Assembly: GCF_000524195.1 (NCBI RefSeq)
Contig: NW_020170387.1
Coordinates: forward strand, 533,980 to 597,979
Direction of reading: 5' to 3'
From: Echinococcus granulosus
Taxonomy: Eukaryota > Platyhelminthes > Cestoda > Cyclophyllidea > Taeniidae
DNA length: 64,000 bases
Shown here: piece by piece, positions 51,401-60,300 of the stretch
Numbering within the stretch: the stretch's first letter is position 1
Layout of the letters: each line of letters opens with the position of its first letter
Notes under the pieces: generated by a model
What the model was told of the DNA's origin: nothing
Database searches by the model: none
What the model saw: the letters and a program-made list of their open reading frames with translations, nothing else
Position numbers and translations under genes: made by a program

Positions 51401-52268
51401 GACCAATCGCTAACCGGTTTATTACACGTTTGCATCATTTTTTCGCTTTGAATAGTGGCAATTTTAGTCATTATATTATCTTTTGGCACAATCGGTGATT
51501 GATTCTAAGAACTGTGCATTTTTAACTTCTTAAAAATCTGCTATTACAGACACTAAATACCAAACGTGTTATGGTTTTTTCGCCTCATAACATCTCATGG
51601 TGCAGTCACTTGGATCTATGATCAAACGTACTAACCAAGTCCATGGTTTTCAGAAGTATGTTGAAAACTTTATTAGGCATTCTTCGCATCAGTTTGTTTC
51701 AAAACAAACCACAAGAGCAGATTCACACATTTTTCATGATTTCCCGGAGCTATTACACACGGAGTAATAGGTAAATAAACCAATCCAAGAACGTTGCCCC
51801 ACGGAATTTTTTTTGGAAGTGCTGACAACCTTTACTTTAAAAAGTAAATAAGTGTCATTTTGTCCTGCTTTTGCGTCCACTGAAGAGCCGAGAGATAGTT
51901 GATTTAACATTTGCCTTAATCTAATAAATTTTTTTCAAACTGACTAAGTTTATAATGGAGCGGTATTTCCACCCTTCTTTAAGAAAAAATATCTTTGTTT
52001 ACTTGTAGGTCATAAGTCGACCTGTCTCTCTTCAGCACAGTTGCTAAATATCCTCAAGAACGAGACCATCCAGAATTGCCATCCTGGTGGAACAGTGACG
52101 GAGCTGGCCTACGCTTACGACGCCGCCTCCGTCACGTGTTTCCCCACGATGATTTACGTGTGTCTGGACTACCCCAACGAGCCCTACCGCATCAAGATTT
52201 TGGGTCGATCGCTCATTTTCGAGAGCCAGGCACATTGCGAAAGTGAATGCCTTCGCTCTGAAAGATGA
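33347..52268 (+). CDS. Secreted multi-Kunitz-domain protein (14 Kunitz-like domains)
   Basis: Predicted secreted protein of roughly 1,100 residues: signal peptide (exon 1), an acidic low-complexity linker of about 130 residues (exon 2), then 14 Kunitz/BPTI-like domains (K1-K14), stop TGA at 52266-52268. Kunitz domains are disulfide-bonded folds that usually inhibit serine proteases through the residue after the second cysteine (P1). Sixteen coding exons are visible; after the linker, domain exons begin and end in phase 1, except that the K12/K13 boundary intron is phase 0 and falls inside K13. K8 and K12 have textbook spacing (C-x8-C-x15-C-x7-C-x12-C-x3-C); others carry insertions, shortened loops or lost cysteines. 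P1 is basic only in K4 (Lys) and K11 (Arg). No transmembrane segment follows. An assembly gap and an apparent frameshift affect K4, and the gap could hide further exons. It resembles large Kunitz-repeat extracellular proteins in general; I cannot name an orthologue. Confidence 0.9.
36144..36540 (+). CDS. Kunitz gene exon 2: acidic linker
   Basis: 132 codons plus one base, acceptor TTTGCCAG, donor AGAG|GTACGT. Begins ETSNITFYDS and is rich in Glu, Asp, Pro, Ser and Thr (for example SEEDEYDVKESSDI), with one NxT glycosylation motif and no cysteine. Likely disordered; no domain recognised. The 1.8-kb intron after it has no supportable feature. Confidence 0.85.
38356..38532 (+). CDS. Kunitz domain K1 exon
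   Basis: Phase 1-1, 59 codons. Cysteine spacing C-x8-C-x19-C-x5-C-x12-C-x3-C: the third-to-fourth-cysteine loop is two residues short (CFSTSDC). P1 is Ser. Retains the WYYD and NSNRF core. Donor C|GTGAGT. A 244-nt intron follows. Confidence 0.85.
38777..39007 (+). CDS. Kunitz domain K2 exon
   Basis: Phase 1-1, 77 codons. C-x10-C-x24-C-x7-C-x12-C-x3-C, with extra residues between the second and third cysteines (SGNRSGSSTT). Core CSWFVYLGCGGSDNQF is intact. Acceptor CTCCTAG, donor A|GTAGGC. P1 is Ala. A 1-kb intron without features follows. Confidence 0.87.
40020..40229 (+). CDS. Kunitz domain K3 exon
   Basis: Phase 1-1, 70 codons. C-x11-C-x18-C-x7-C-x12-C-x3-C; RWYYDAQTQLCKEFGYPHC and NNFLSKSSCELFC are recognisable. 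P1 is Glu, which is atypical for a trypsin inhibitor. Acceptor TTATTAG, donor G|GTGAGA. About 1.6 kb of intron runs up to the assembly gap. Confidence 0.87.
41812..41911. other. Assembly gap (100 N)
   Basis: Exactly 100 unknown bases, the usual placeholder for a gap of unknown size. It removes the acceptor and the start of the K4 exon and may hide more sequence, including additional Kunitz exons. Confidence 1.
41912..42293 (+). CDS. Kunitz domain K4 exon, 5' end in gap, apparent frameshift
   Basis: The first half (CELPPEAGDCKLAKTA) reads in one frame from 41914 and meets TGA at 41962-41964. The second half (MWYYDSGNGDCLSFAYSGC and on) is in the frame one base later. The switch coincides with a run of five A at 41952-41956; one base fewer there would give a standard Kunitz reading. 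It lies about 40 bases from the gap, so a sequencing or assembly error is likely, though a real mutation is possible. The first frame gives P1 Lys. After the domain comes an acidic Ser/Thr-rich linker to donor G|GTACGT. A 906-nt intron follows with nothing seen. Confidence 0.8.
43200..43424 (+). CDS. Kunitz domain K5 exon with extra cysteine pair
   Basis: Phase 1-1, 75 codons. The six standard cysteines are present (CSKRPEPGQC, CENFAYSGCGGSANTF, CSIAC). An insert VPIGCQNGTGC after the second cysteine adds two more, giving eight. Acceptor TTGCTAG, donor A|GTGAGT. Phase and core motifs are sound. A 540-nt intron follows. Confidence 0.87.
43965..44210 (+). CDS. Kunitz-like domain K6 exon (divergent)
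   Basis: Phase 1-1, 82 codons. C-x8-C-x28-C-x11-C-x11-C-x3-C; FYFSVSSGTCRAFHP and YFTDGQECLKAC keep the outline of the fold, but the third loop is expanded. P1 is Phe. It includes an NET glycosylation motif. Acceptor ATTGCAG, donor A|GTGGGT. A 1.6-kb intron follows; its ORFs (for example 45345-45572) do not join in phase. Confidence 0.78.
45796..46008 (+). CDS. Kunitz-like domain K7 exon (divergent)
   Basis: Phase 1-1, 71 codons. C-x11-C-x18-C-x5-C-x20-C-x3-C. The third loop is short (CVLFSEC) and the fourth long, yet NNFETKELCEATC at the end is typical. Acceptor GCTCTCAG, donor G|GTACAA. P1 is Pro. An 826-nt intron follows, empty as far as I can see. Confidence 0.8.
46835..47140 (+). CDS. 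Kunitz domain K8 exon (canonical) plus linker
   Basis: Phase 1-1, 102 codons. Exact BPTI spacing: CRLPKDTGPC, SGSHARYYYDPVKGK, CRLFMYGGC, LGNGNRFSTKTE, CEDAC. P1 is Ser followed by Gly. A linker of about 50 residues ends at donor C|GTAAGC. One of the two best-formed domains in the array. A 189-nt intron follows. Confidence 0.93.
47330..47554 (+). CDS. Kunitz domain K9 exon
   Basis: Phase 1-1, 75 codons. C-x8-C-x28-C-x7-C-x12-C-x3-C, with a His/Arg-rich insert of 13 residues between cysteines 2 and 3. RYFYNRKTKQCEPYFYTGC and GNHFETKSQCDNVC are typical. P1 is Pro. Acceptor TTCATTAG, donor G|GTACGC. A 452-nt intron follows. Confidence 0.88.
48007..48303 (+). CDS. Kunitz-like domain K10 exon (very divergent)
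   Basis: Phase 1-1, 99 codons. C-x7-C-x16-C-x5-C-x47-C-x3-C: a short third loop and a fourth loop about 35 residues longer than standard. LWIYEAEAGTCRQVEVC still resembles the family. Acceptor CGCACAG, donor A|GTAGGT. More GC-rich than its neighbours. A 1.1-kb intron without features follows. Confidence 0.75.
49381..49560 (+). CDS. Kunitz domain K11 exon
   Basis: Phase 1-1, 60 codons. C-x11-C-x15-C-x5-C-x12-C-x3-C; RWYFDVKDGYCRSYISC and YGNNFADEETCNFAC. The third loop is two residues short. P1 is Arg, compatible with trypsin-like targets. Acceptor ATGACAG, donor G|GTAGGT. A 469-nt intron follows. Confidence 0.87.
50030..50220 (+). CDS. Kunitz domain K12 (canonical) plus first cysteine of K13
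   Basis: Starts in phase 1 but ends in phase 0 (CCG|GTAAAT). K12 has exact spacing: CRLPLDYGGC, SSFLPRWYYNTDKRR, CDQFLYGGC, FGNSNRFLTKLE, CDNAC. After THNDI, the next domain begins with CRLPKP, so the intron falls inside K13. P1 of K12 is Ser. A 351-nt intron follows. Confidence 0.9.
50572..50827 (+). CDS. Kunitz-like domain K13 (remainder) lacking one disulfide
   Basis: Phase 0 start, phase 1 end. Continues K13 with KKAEGNEPSTLRYFFNQTTG, CEKFFFSGSIPQGNNFANEA and CHSVC. The second cysteine is absent and the fourth is replaced by Ser at its exact position (7 residues after cysteine 3, 12 before cysteine 5). The cysteines expected for the other two disulfides remain. A linker follows to donor G|GTAGGT. 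A 1.2-kb intron follows. Confidence 0.85.
52009..52268 (+). CDS. Kunitz-like domain K14 and C-terminus
   Basis: Phase-1 acceptor CTTGTAG, 85 codons and stop TGA. C-x17-C-x19-C-x7-C-x24-C-x3-C, ending CESECLRSER. An alternative acceptor (TTCAG at 52030-52034) would lose the first cysteine and is less likely. Includes an NET glycosylation motif. No hydrophobic C-terminal segment, which supports secretion rather than anchoring. Confidence 0.8.
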
Positions 52269-52701
52269 ACCGTAAAGACCATTACAAGATCTAACGCCTT
52301 CTTGCTGGTCACTTATTTAGTTCTCGATTTTGTTAACAATCTCAAATTTTACTTTAACCCAACTCCTCCCCACATGTTTCTTTTTTCGTCTTGTCACATG
52401 CGCATTTAAAATATTATTCTCCATCTTAAGTATAAACATATATGCACAAGAATATCGGTTATGCTAAGTAGTTAAATGAACCCCTAGAGTCCAAAAATTC
52501 ATCCACCTCAATCTACAAGGTCAAGTTTTATGGTATTACTGTGCTTGTGCTTCACCCACTTCTCTAACCGACAGTGTTTAGGGTGACAGCGAAATTTTGT
52601 TCCTCTATGAAACGTGAGGAACGGATTATTTTGCGCTGTCTTAGACAAATGGACTTATTTTTTGTTTTATAGAAAATATGCATTCATTTATAAATGACTT
52701 T

Positions 52702-52707
52702 AATAAA
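52702..52707 (+). terminator. Candidate poly(A) signal of the Kunitz gene
   Basis: AATAAA about 430 bases past the stop codon, followed by a GT-rich stretch (TGTGGCTGCGTTTTC). It is the first AATAAA after the stop codon that I noticed; transcript ends would be needed to confirm it. Confidence 0.45.
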
Positions 52708-54962
52708 TGTGGCTGCGTTTTCTTATTCTAAATTAAAGCTCTGCAAATGCAATCTAATGAGCATTCTCGCAATGGATGTCAAAAGTTCTAGTAGAACGCA
52801 TTAGGATGAAATATTGTCTATCCAAGTGGGAGATTATAAACACGTTGTGATTGGTGTTATCTTTTAAACATAGAAGACTTTCAAGGACTTTCGCGCTTAG
52901 ATTTTTATGACAAAAGATAGATAGTTTTAAACTTTTGGACTTCAGTATTAACCCCTGCTAAGTAATTTGTATAATAAGTTTAGGATTAGAGCTGTCACTG
53001 AGAAAATGATGACTCTGGGAACTAGAAATATCACAACGGAGTATAGCATTCGAACGTACTCTTTGGAGGGGAGGTCTACTAAGACCGCAGTTTAATTTAT
53101 ATTCATGTTCTCAAGGTGAAATAATGCATTCGCAAGGTTTTGTTTTGGAAAAATGAATAAACACTCCTTTGAGTTTTCAGAAGACGATGATATTTGAGGA
53201 AATCGAGGGGAGGCTGTGTGCAGTTTTGGGTCTATCTACGCCCTAGTTCGTGACAACCATAAGCAAATGGCAGGGAAGGATACAATTAAATGCTTAAAGG
53301 ATGTTGTTTACCACCGTAAATCCAACCTTTGTGCGGCAATCATTTATGCTCGTGTAGACAAGTTACACAGACTAGCTTGAAATATAACGCTGGCTATTTG
53401 AATGATAGCTACACCGGTTAATGTAAAAGGTGATTTTACTGTTTCCTTCATTTCTAATCATGTATGCATGAAAATCTTGGCATTTTTCAAAAGGAACTGC
53501 ATTCAATAGTGGCGTTGGACAGCCTTCAAATATTCTATGAAAAAGCAGAAGTCTACAGAACACAATGTTATTTTTCCCATAGTGCTATTAATATTGGTAA
53601 TGATAAGGTTAAATCTTTGCCAGGGAACCATAAATTTGACCATTTGGCTACCATTTAAACAGGCGAGAGGTTTGTTTGGTGCACAAATTCTTGCAATTTT
53701 AATTGTGTTTAGATTGCACAACATAAATACGGAAGGTGGGATCAGGACAGTGAGTGTCTTCTGACCACCAGGCAGCCGTGGACGAGACCATGATTAGATC
53801 GTTTATCCACCTCCACCCTACTACAAATTTTTCATTTAGGGTTTACGCTAATCCCTCTGTGTGCGTGTGAGTGTGTGCACTCTGTGACCGTCGCCGTGTT
53901 TATTCGGCTGAAGCGAATTTGGAGGTGGAGGAGAGAGCTTTGGTTATTGTCTCACGGACCAGCACGCTTTACCTGTCCAACAGTACTCCTGTTTATTAGA
54001 CAGGCTAGTGTCCGAGCAACACCCAATTTTTTCTTCAAAATGAGTCCTTCCACCCTCTCAAATGAATACATATTACGTCATTTAATTGGTACGCTATTTA
54101 TTATTTGACTTGCAAGTGCTAAAACACTTAAGTGTCAAGAGATCCACAAATTTTCCTAAAAAGTGTTTAGGCTGAAGGAAATGATATATCCTTAACCACA
54201 TTTTATTTTTGCTGAGTGCATTTCTACACTCAAAATTGATAATGAAATCCTTAACTACTTTGCCTTGTCCCCTTAAGTGACAATACCTTCAATTTACTTT
54301 TTCAAATAACTAATGATACAATGATCAACTTTGACTCCTTCATTTTATGCAGTGGCTAGGGTGATGAGGATTTATATTAAAGAGATTTTTTTGATCCATT
54401 GAGGACATTACGATGATGGTCGTCTGTGCCGAACACGGATTTGCATCTCCAGCATATGGGATTCATGGTTAGGGTTTACGGTCAAGGAAGATTCAAATCA
54501 AATATTTCTGTCAAAATCATTAAATTGACCTGGCTATAGATGTTCACTGAGCAGTTTTCAGGTCCATATCTATCACGGATTTAGTGTAAGAATTCGTTTC
54601 CTTGGCTATTGTGCTGCCAAAATCCATGTTTGTGTAGTTTTGATTTCTACCGTGAATTTATCAAGAAAGATTATTTGTAAGTTTAACCGAGTTGTTTCAA
54701 GTTAATTACGAAACATTCCATGAAATTCGGCTTCGTTTTCTACAACCAGAAATAAGTTATAGAAAATCATAATAATGGGGCAAATGCAGCTGTCGTGTTT
54801 GATACCTGCAATATTTGTGGAAGGGAGCAAAAAACTATGTAACATTTATCTTTAAAATTACAAAGTAACTGATGTTGCTGCGTTCGATTTTAAGTATTTT
54901 AAGATGGATGTAATTAATCTTCTAGTTTCACCAAATCTCTTTTGGTTATTTGTGCGCAATAC

Positions 54963-55147
54963 TTTATTAGTTTAACTCTCCACCGTGGTTGTGCGGGCAC
55001 ATAATCCTCCACCTTCATACTTCTGCTTAAAGTAATGGCCTCCGTCCCACGCCAGTAGCTCTCCAGCCCTTCTGTACGTCAGAAATCCGTGTTCTGCTCT
55101 GGCATCAAGACTTCTTTCTTCATCAGGGAAGACTCTAGATGCTACAT
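54963..55147 (-). repeat. Dispersed repeat, copy 2
   Basis: Minus-strand TGTAGCATCTAG to GTTAAACTAATAAAG, aligning with copy 1 as described there. It contains the end of a 77-codon ORF (54972-55205) whose stop is followed at once by AATAAA. Because the homology to copy 1 holds at nucleotide level without shared reading frame, I treat it as repeat rather than gene. Lies about 750 bp from copy 3 in the same orientation. Confidence 0.6.
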
Positions 55148-55894
55148 TGGTGACAGCGGGAAGCAAACACAATCTCAAAGGAAACCTACCCAGATTCCCA
55201 TTCATAAGTGTTTAAACCATAACGTAGCGGAAGAAGAACATATGCTACAGATGCAAGAATTAGTGTCTATCTCCAACTGAAGGGCATAAAATAACGTTTG
55301 CCTGCAGCAATTACCACAGTCCCGTGTTCTGCAGGAAAGGTATTAGCAACCGTTACGGAGCTGTCCACGGTACCCGTGTGAGGATGCCAATTAAGCGAAT
55401 ACGTGGTACCCTTTCCACCTCTCTACTACCTGAATAGGGTCCAAGCAGATGTGACGGACTAGCACTGAAATGAGAATGAAGTGGCAAAAGGAAACAATTG
55501 CAAAGCCTTATTCCCACTAAACCATATTGAATTTTGACCTTTGTTAAATATCTCTACCTTTGGGCCAGTGTTTTTACGACTAGCAATGGACATACTAGAT
55601 GACCACCGCATCCCCTGCCCCCAGTACAGTTCCCCTACAGGATAAAACTGCAGATCCAGTAAAGTCGCTGAGATGGATCGGTGACTATACAGTCAGATAC
55701 CTTCTCAGTTGTACGCAAATTCGACGAATGGTGCGGTTGGCTCGTAGGTGCAATTCTTGCAGTATCGACTACGTTGTGGTGATATAAGCGGGAGGTTGAC
55801 CAAGGAGAGCTCCGACAATGACGGTCAAAGAGAGAGAGGGTTGTGTAACGCTTTAGTAATTTTCTTAACTCTTCGTTTGGGTTTCGTGAATGCT

Positions 55895-56025
55895 TAAGGC
55901 CTCACCTTTGTACAGTTGCTAAGTGAAACAGGCTCAGGGCCATGTTAGTAGCCCTTCTGTGCGCCCAAAATGCATATGCTGCATTGGTATTATAATTTTT
56001 TTCGTGTTCAGAAAGAACTCGAGGT
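55895..56025 (-). repeat. Dispersed repeat, copy 3 (truncated)
   Basis: On the minus strand it shares CTGAA, the CAGCA-ATG-ACATT region, GCACAG, GGGCTACT, ACATGGCCC and TACAAAGGT in order with copy 1, with a deletion of about 8 bases in the middle. Together with copy 2 it could be the 5' end of a direct-repeat-bounded element of about 1.06 kb, but the two copies are much diverged. Confidence 0.5.
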
Positions 56026-56435
56026 TCTGTATATGTTCACTTTGTAAAATACTTTCTTAGTACTCAGTAAAGCGCTGTTTTTAAACCATGATCTAGTTTA
56101 ATTCTATACCCATTACTGTTTTAAATCTGACCTTTGGGTTTCACTTTCAAAGCAACCTGGCATCTGTAAGCAGATAACTATTGCTTTGAGAAACTTCGAA
56201 AACAGCAACAAAAGGAGAAAAGAGTAGTAAGTTCCAATAGACCATCGCAGTTGGATCCCCAGCCGAATAGACGCATTGTTATTTCAATCAGGAAAGAGAA
56301 AGAAGATAAGAAGAAAAAGCTAATGATCAGTAAACGTCACACTATGCAACAGTAGGAGAAATAAGATAATTTTTCCTTGGACCGAGGTGTGTTGTTAAAG
56401 GATAGAAAATGAGAGTCATAGTCGATGAGGCCATG

Positions 56436-56497
56436 TGGCCGAGAGGAGTTTAAAGTGTTTCCATCGTCCGCCACTTTATTCCTGTGGTTAGTTCATC
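56436..56497 (+). repeat. tRNA-like segment (class II A box)
   Basis: TGGCCGAGAGG (56436-56446) matches a Ser/Leu-type tRNA A box. A perfect 6-bp hairpin AAAGTG/CACTTT follows, then a degraded B-box-like GGTTAGTTCATC (56486-56497). No complete cloverleaf, so a SINE head or tRNA pseudogene is more likely than a functional tRNA. Confidence 0.3.
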
Positions 56498-56903
56498 TAA
56501 AGTTAGAAAACCCCTCTCTTTAATTACGGAAAAAGCGACAAAATTTGCTCGATTTTTTGATAGACAATGGTCTTGTCTATTATTAAAAACACATTTTTGA
56601 ATCTATTTACTGTAAAATTGTTGCTGGTGAAAAATCATGAGGGTGAAGTGCTAACCTTTTTAATTTAAAGTATTAATTAAATTATTTACTACTGCTTGTC
56701 CTTCGGGTTGTTGATCTTACCCTATCACTCGACTACAAGGCTAGCAGCATTCTTCATTTAACTGTAGGACAGCTAAGACCGTGCGTTTCTTGATTGCCTT
56801 TAGTTTTGAGTTCCACTTATAGTAAACAAACTATTTCACCATTCTAAAATCGTAAAAACTCGGACATAAATATGAAATAAGTGAAATCAAAGGAAGTTCT
56901 TAC

Positions 56904-57305
56904 CCTGTTAGACTTTCTCAGACCAGTGGTGACCTTGCTGAGGAGTTCCTCAGCAGCGACTACCTCAGGAGAGCGGAAGGTCTTAGCGCGTAACTCCGAG
57001 CTCTGTTCCATGTGGATGATCTGCTCGGGCTTGGGTTTGGCTTTGGAAAAGGCCTTGCTCAACTCTTCAGTGCGCTGCACGTGCTTCAACTGAGCCTGTC
57101 GTCTGAAGGGATTCTCGGGCATCACGTGTTTCAGATCAGGCAGTTTATAGTCCGCCGGGTGCACTATTAACTCCGTGTTTGCCTCTACAGTGCCCTGGCT
57201 GTTGGCACCACGCACTCGGATTTCGTGCTGACCAAGATTAATTTCTGTCTTGTTTATCTCCAGCACACTGATACCTCCATCACTCAGCACCTTGATCAAC
57301 GAGTC
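56904..57305 (-). CDS. Kettin-like exon: second half of Ig-c and long basic tail
   Basis: 134 codons. The first 50 finish Ig-c (GGISVLEINKTEINLGQHEI, with no F-strand cysteine). The following roughly 80 residues are non-Ig and charged, with phrases such as PENPFRRQAQLKHVQRTEEL and EVVAAEELLSKVTTGLRKS. Donor AGG|GTAAGA, so the protein continues, but I could not find the next exon. Confidence 0.88.
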
Positions 57306-60300
57306 CTATCAATTGAAAAGAAAGGGGAATTTTGCATTGAAAGCACTTCCTATTAAGCAACAAGGAAAGGAGGTTGTAAGACTTACCTGGTGGACACTTT
57401 GTCCATCGATAAACCACTCAATTTCAGGCGTGGGATAACCACTCATGCGGACTAAAAAGCGAACTGGTGAACCAAGAATAACCTCCGCTGGTTTTGGCTC
57501 TACGTCGATAGTTGGACTGGCGGGTGTCTGCTCCTCATCCGCATACCTCATGGAACTGTCATAACTAGAATGATAGGAGTACATGGAAAATAAGGTTCAC
57601 TTTTTAGATGCTTGATTATAAGTATTTGTTCATTGTATTCGACTTAAGTCATTTATGGATCTCAGACAGTCATAGCACCGATTACAGCGCTTAAGAGTCT
57701 CGAAAGTTTGGCATAAGTAAAAGACATACGTAAGGGTATCCGATTCAGTAGGCACTTGTGGCAAGGCTGTACATTCATGACCTCAAGATGATACACAGAA
57801 ATTAGATAATTATGCAGCCTGTAACAGAGTCTGTATTTACCTCGCTAAGCTAAACATCACTGAACCGACTGAAATAAATTATTAAGCAAGCGAATACACA
57901 ATAAATGCCTGGATTTTCTTTTCTGATTGTTTAAGTGCTTTACGACAGATTGCTTTCGTACTATTACAAAAGAGAAATTTTTCATTCATGGTTTTTGATT
58001 ATCTTGCCTCGTGATATCACGTTTGGGTGGAAATATCCTAGAACACAAAACAACCAGGATTAACACTAACAAGCATCAAAAAATACATTTTTTTAACAAT
58101 CTAATGTAGTATGAAATTGTCTTGGGATTAAATTGGTAGTATCTTCGTTGCTGGGAAAGATACCTTGAAAATGCCAACCTCAGCTCATGGTTTAAAGCAT
58201 AGTTTTATAGATGTAAAATACCTTAACTTAAACAAAAAAAGTGTTCTGAGATGTGATATGCTACTTTAAGGTTGAGATAGCAATAAAGCAAAGCATGCTT
58301 GTCAATTTGTTTAGAAAATTGAGGATGCCGACAAGCCAAACTGGTTCTATTGATACTAGGTGGCTCAGCCACGTGTAAAAATAATTATTCTAGACAAGCA
58401 AATTAATTAATTTTCTAACCAGTTTTTGCTGGTTTCTACTCATTATAATGATCGTGCTACTGTAAAACTTGCCTCAGAAGGATACCACGTAATTGAAAAG
58501 AATGTACTTTAAGAATAACTTGTTGTTTTCTCTTATTGCTAAAGTTTTCGAGCTAAGCCTTCCATGTGAATTCCTCCGAACTCTTTAAATAGAGGGTTTG
58601 AAACCTACGCGTCATTTCCATGCTCAATAGCCTGAATGAGCTTGAATCCCTCAGAACCCTCGAGAAGGTTGCTCTGGGTGATGATGGCGGCGCTGGGAGA
58701 GCATTGCAGATCCAGATGGTCACTCTCAGTCGTGCCTGCTGAGTTTGCGATTTTGCAAGAGTAAGTCCCACTGTCCTCAGGAATGGTGTGGCGAATCAGC
58801 AGACTCGCAATACCACGCTCGTATTCCATTTGGAACCGCGTGCCATTTGTCAGTGGCTCACCGTCTTTGCACCTATGATGTAGATACAGAAGAAGTGTTT
58901 CTACTAAACAAGCGTTAAGTAGAACTTTACTTAACCGCTCGCATACTTGCTTACCAATGGACAACAAGGTTGGGATCATTAGAGGGCTCGTACTGAAGAC
59001 GAAAGCTCACTGGCTCGTCTTCAGCACAGTTGCCCACGGGTTTGGGCTGAACAACGATTGTGGGAGCAGCAGCAGGTCCATCTTCTTGGAAATTGTCGGG
59101 TCGAGGAGCATTCAGCATCGCCTCCAGATCCTGAACGGCCTGCAAACCTGTGCGACCATTACGTGTTCTGGTTATTAAATATCTCAGGTTGTTTGGGAGT
59201 GCATTTACTTGCATTAGTGCAAATTCCTGTTAAAGTAAATGCTAGAATATAGACCCTGAATAGTTAGTCACATTAGACAGAGATTGTTACAGTTAACATC
59301 TCTAGTGTATCTATAAGAAAATGACTGTAATTTGGCTTAATAACACTTTTCAAGTTTAGCACAATATATTTTATTTCTAAAAAAGTTCTTTGTAACTTAA
59401 TCAAATACCAAATATCTTCAGCTACGAAGACATATGACTTTGGGATCCCAGTCAAAACGAGATGGACTTTGTGGTTAACAAAAGTCTTAAAACACGGTTA
59501 ATCCACTGCCATAATTAAGTAAAGATATTTAGGAGTAGTGAATACTACCATACTTGTACGAGCTGTGTCCAGCTTGCTCCCGGCTTCTGATATCCGAATC
59601 CTTGAAAGAGTTTTTGCTCAAAAGCATTTGTTTGAAATTTGCAACTTCCAAACACCTCTCTTGTAAGTTCTATACAGATATTCAAGTCAACTATTTGTTG
59701 GTATAAGGTAAATAAATGATAGTGTATAGTAAAAATACGATATTTTTGCCTTCTTAGACAAAGAAAATCAGCGAAAAGAGATACACGCACAAGCGTAAAC
59801 ATAATTCAAAGGTATGTAATTCAGGCATGAACAATTATAACAGAATCCTAGAAATATTCGACGAATACATTGCCCATATTTTTATTTAAAGGGCCAACTA
59901 CTTTAATTTGATGATTAGATGGAGGTGAAATCATGTGACGTGTTTGCATGGGAACGTTATTTGAAATTTATTAATACCTTTTCAATTTATGAAAATATGT
60001 TAACAGGGCAGTGCATTGCAACTTTCTCCAATAAAAGTTTTATTGCTGAACTGGTAGCATAAAAAAGTAGCAAAGTTAAAGTTAGGCTTTTTAAAATGCC
60101 TAGCTAAATATTAAGTATCAGCTACAGTCTAAAATAGATGGCCTACTGGACGCATACCTTTCGGTTCCTTTAACTGAGTATCCGTGATGAGATTCTTCGT
60201 GGTCTCAACAACGAGCTCGGCAGACTGGGTTTCCGCTCTCCCGTGTTCCGTGGTAACACAGCACACGTACTCTCCCATGTCTGAAGGGAGCACGTACTTG

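Larger units (their letters stand above)
52708..56903. other. Intergenic region between the convergent Kunitz and kettin-like genes
   Basis: Holds repeat copies 2 and 3, a short GT-rich tract (53857-53879), a tRNA-like segment (56436-56497) and a GC-richer patch near 55300-55850. A 12-bp string TTAGGGTTTACG occurs twice (53836-53847, 54469-54480). Any 3' exons of the kettin-like gene would be here, but I could not place one in phase. Confidence 0.55.

Noticed and set aside
33347..52268. Reading the Kunitz gene as a venom-type Kunitz toxin
   Set aside because: Such toxins are single-domain; this is a large multidomain secreted protein with a long linker.
55100..55135. CTGATGA followed by GAAA inside repeat copy 2, as a possible ribozyme
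   Set aside because: No hairpin separates the two motifs and copies 1 and 3 do not keep them.
55267..55423. About 50-codon minus-strand open stretch downstream of the kettin-like gene
   Set aside because: No clear acceptor in the required phase and no recognisable domain; left as part of the intergenic region.
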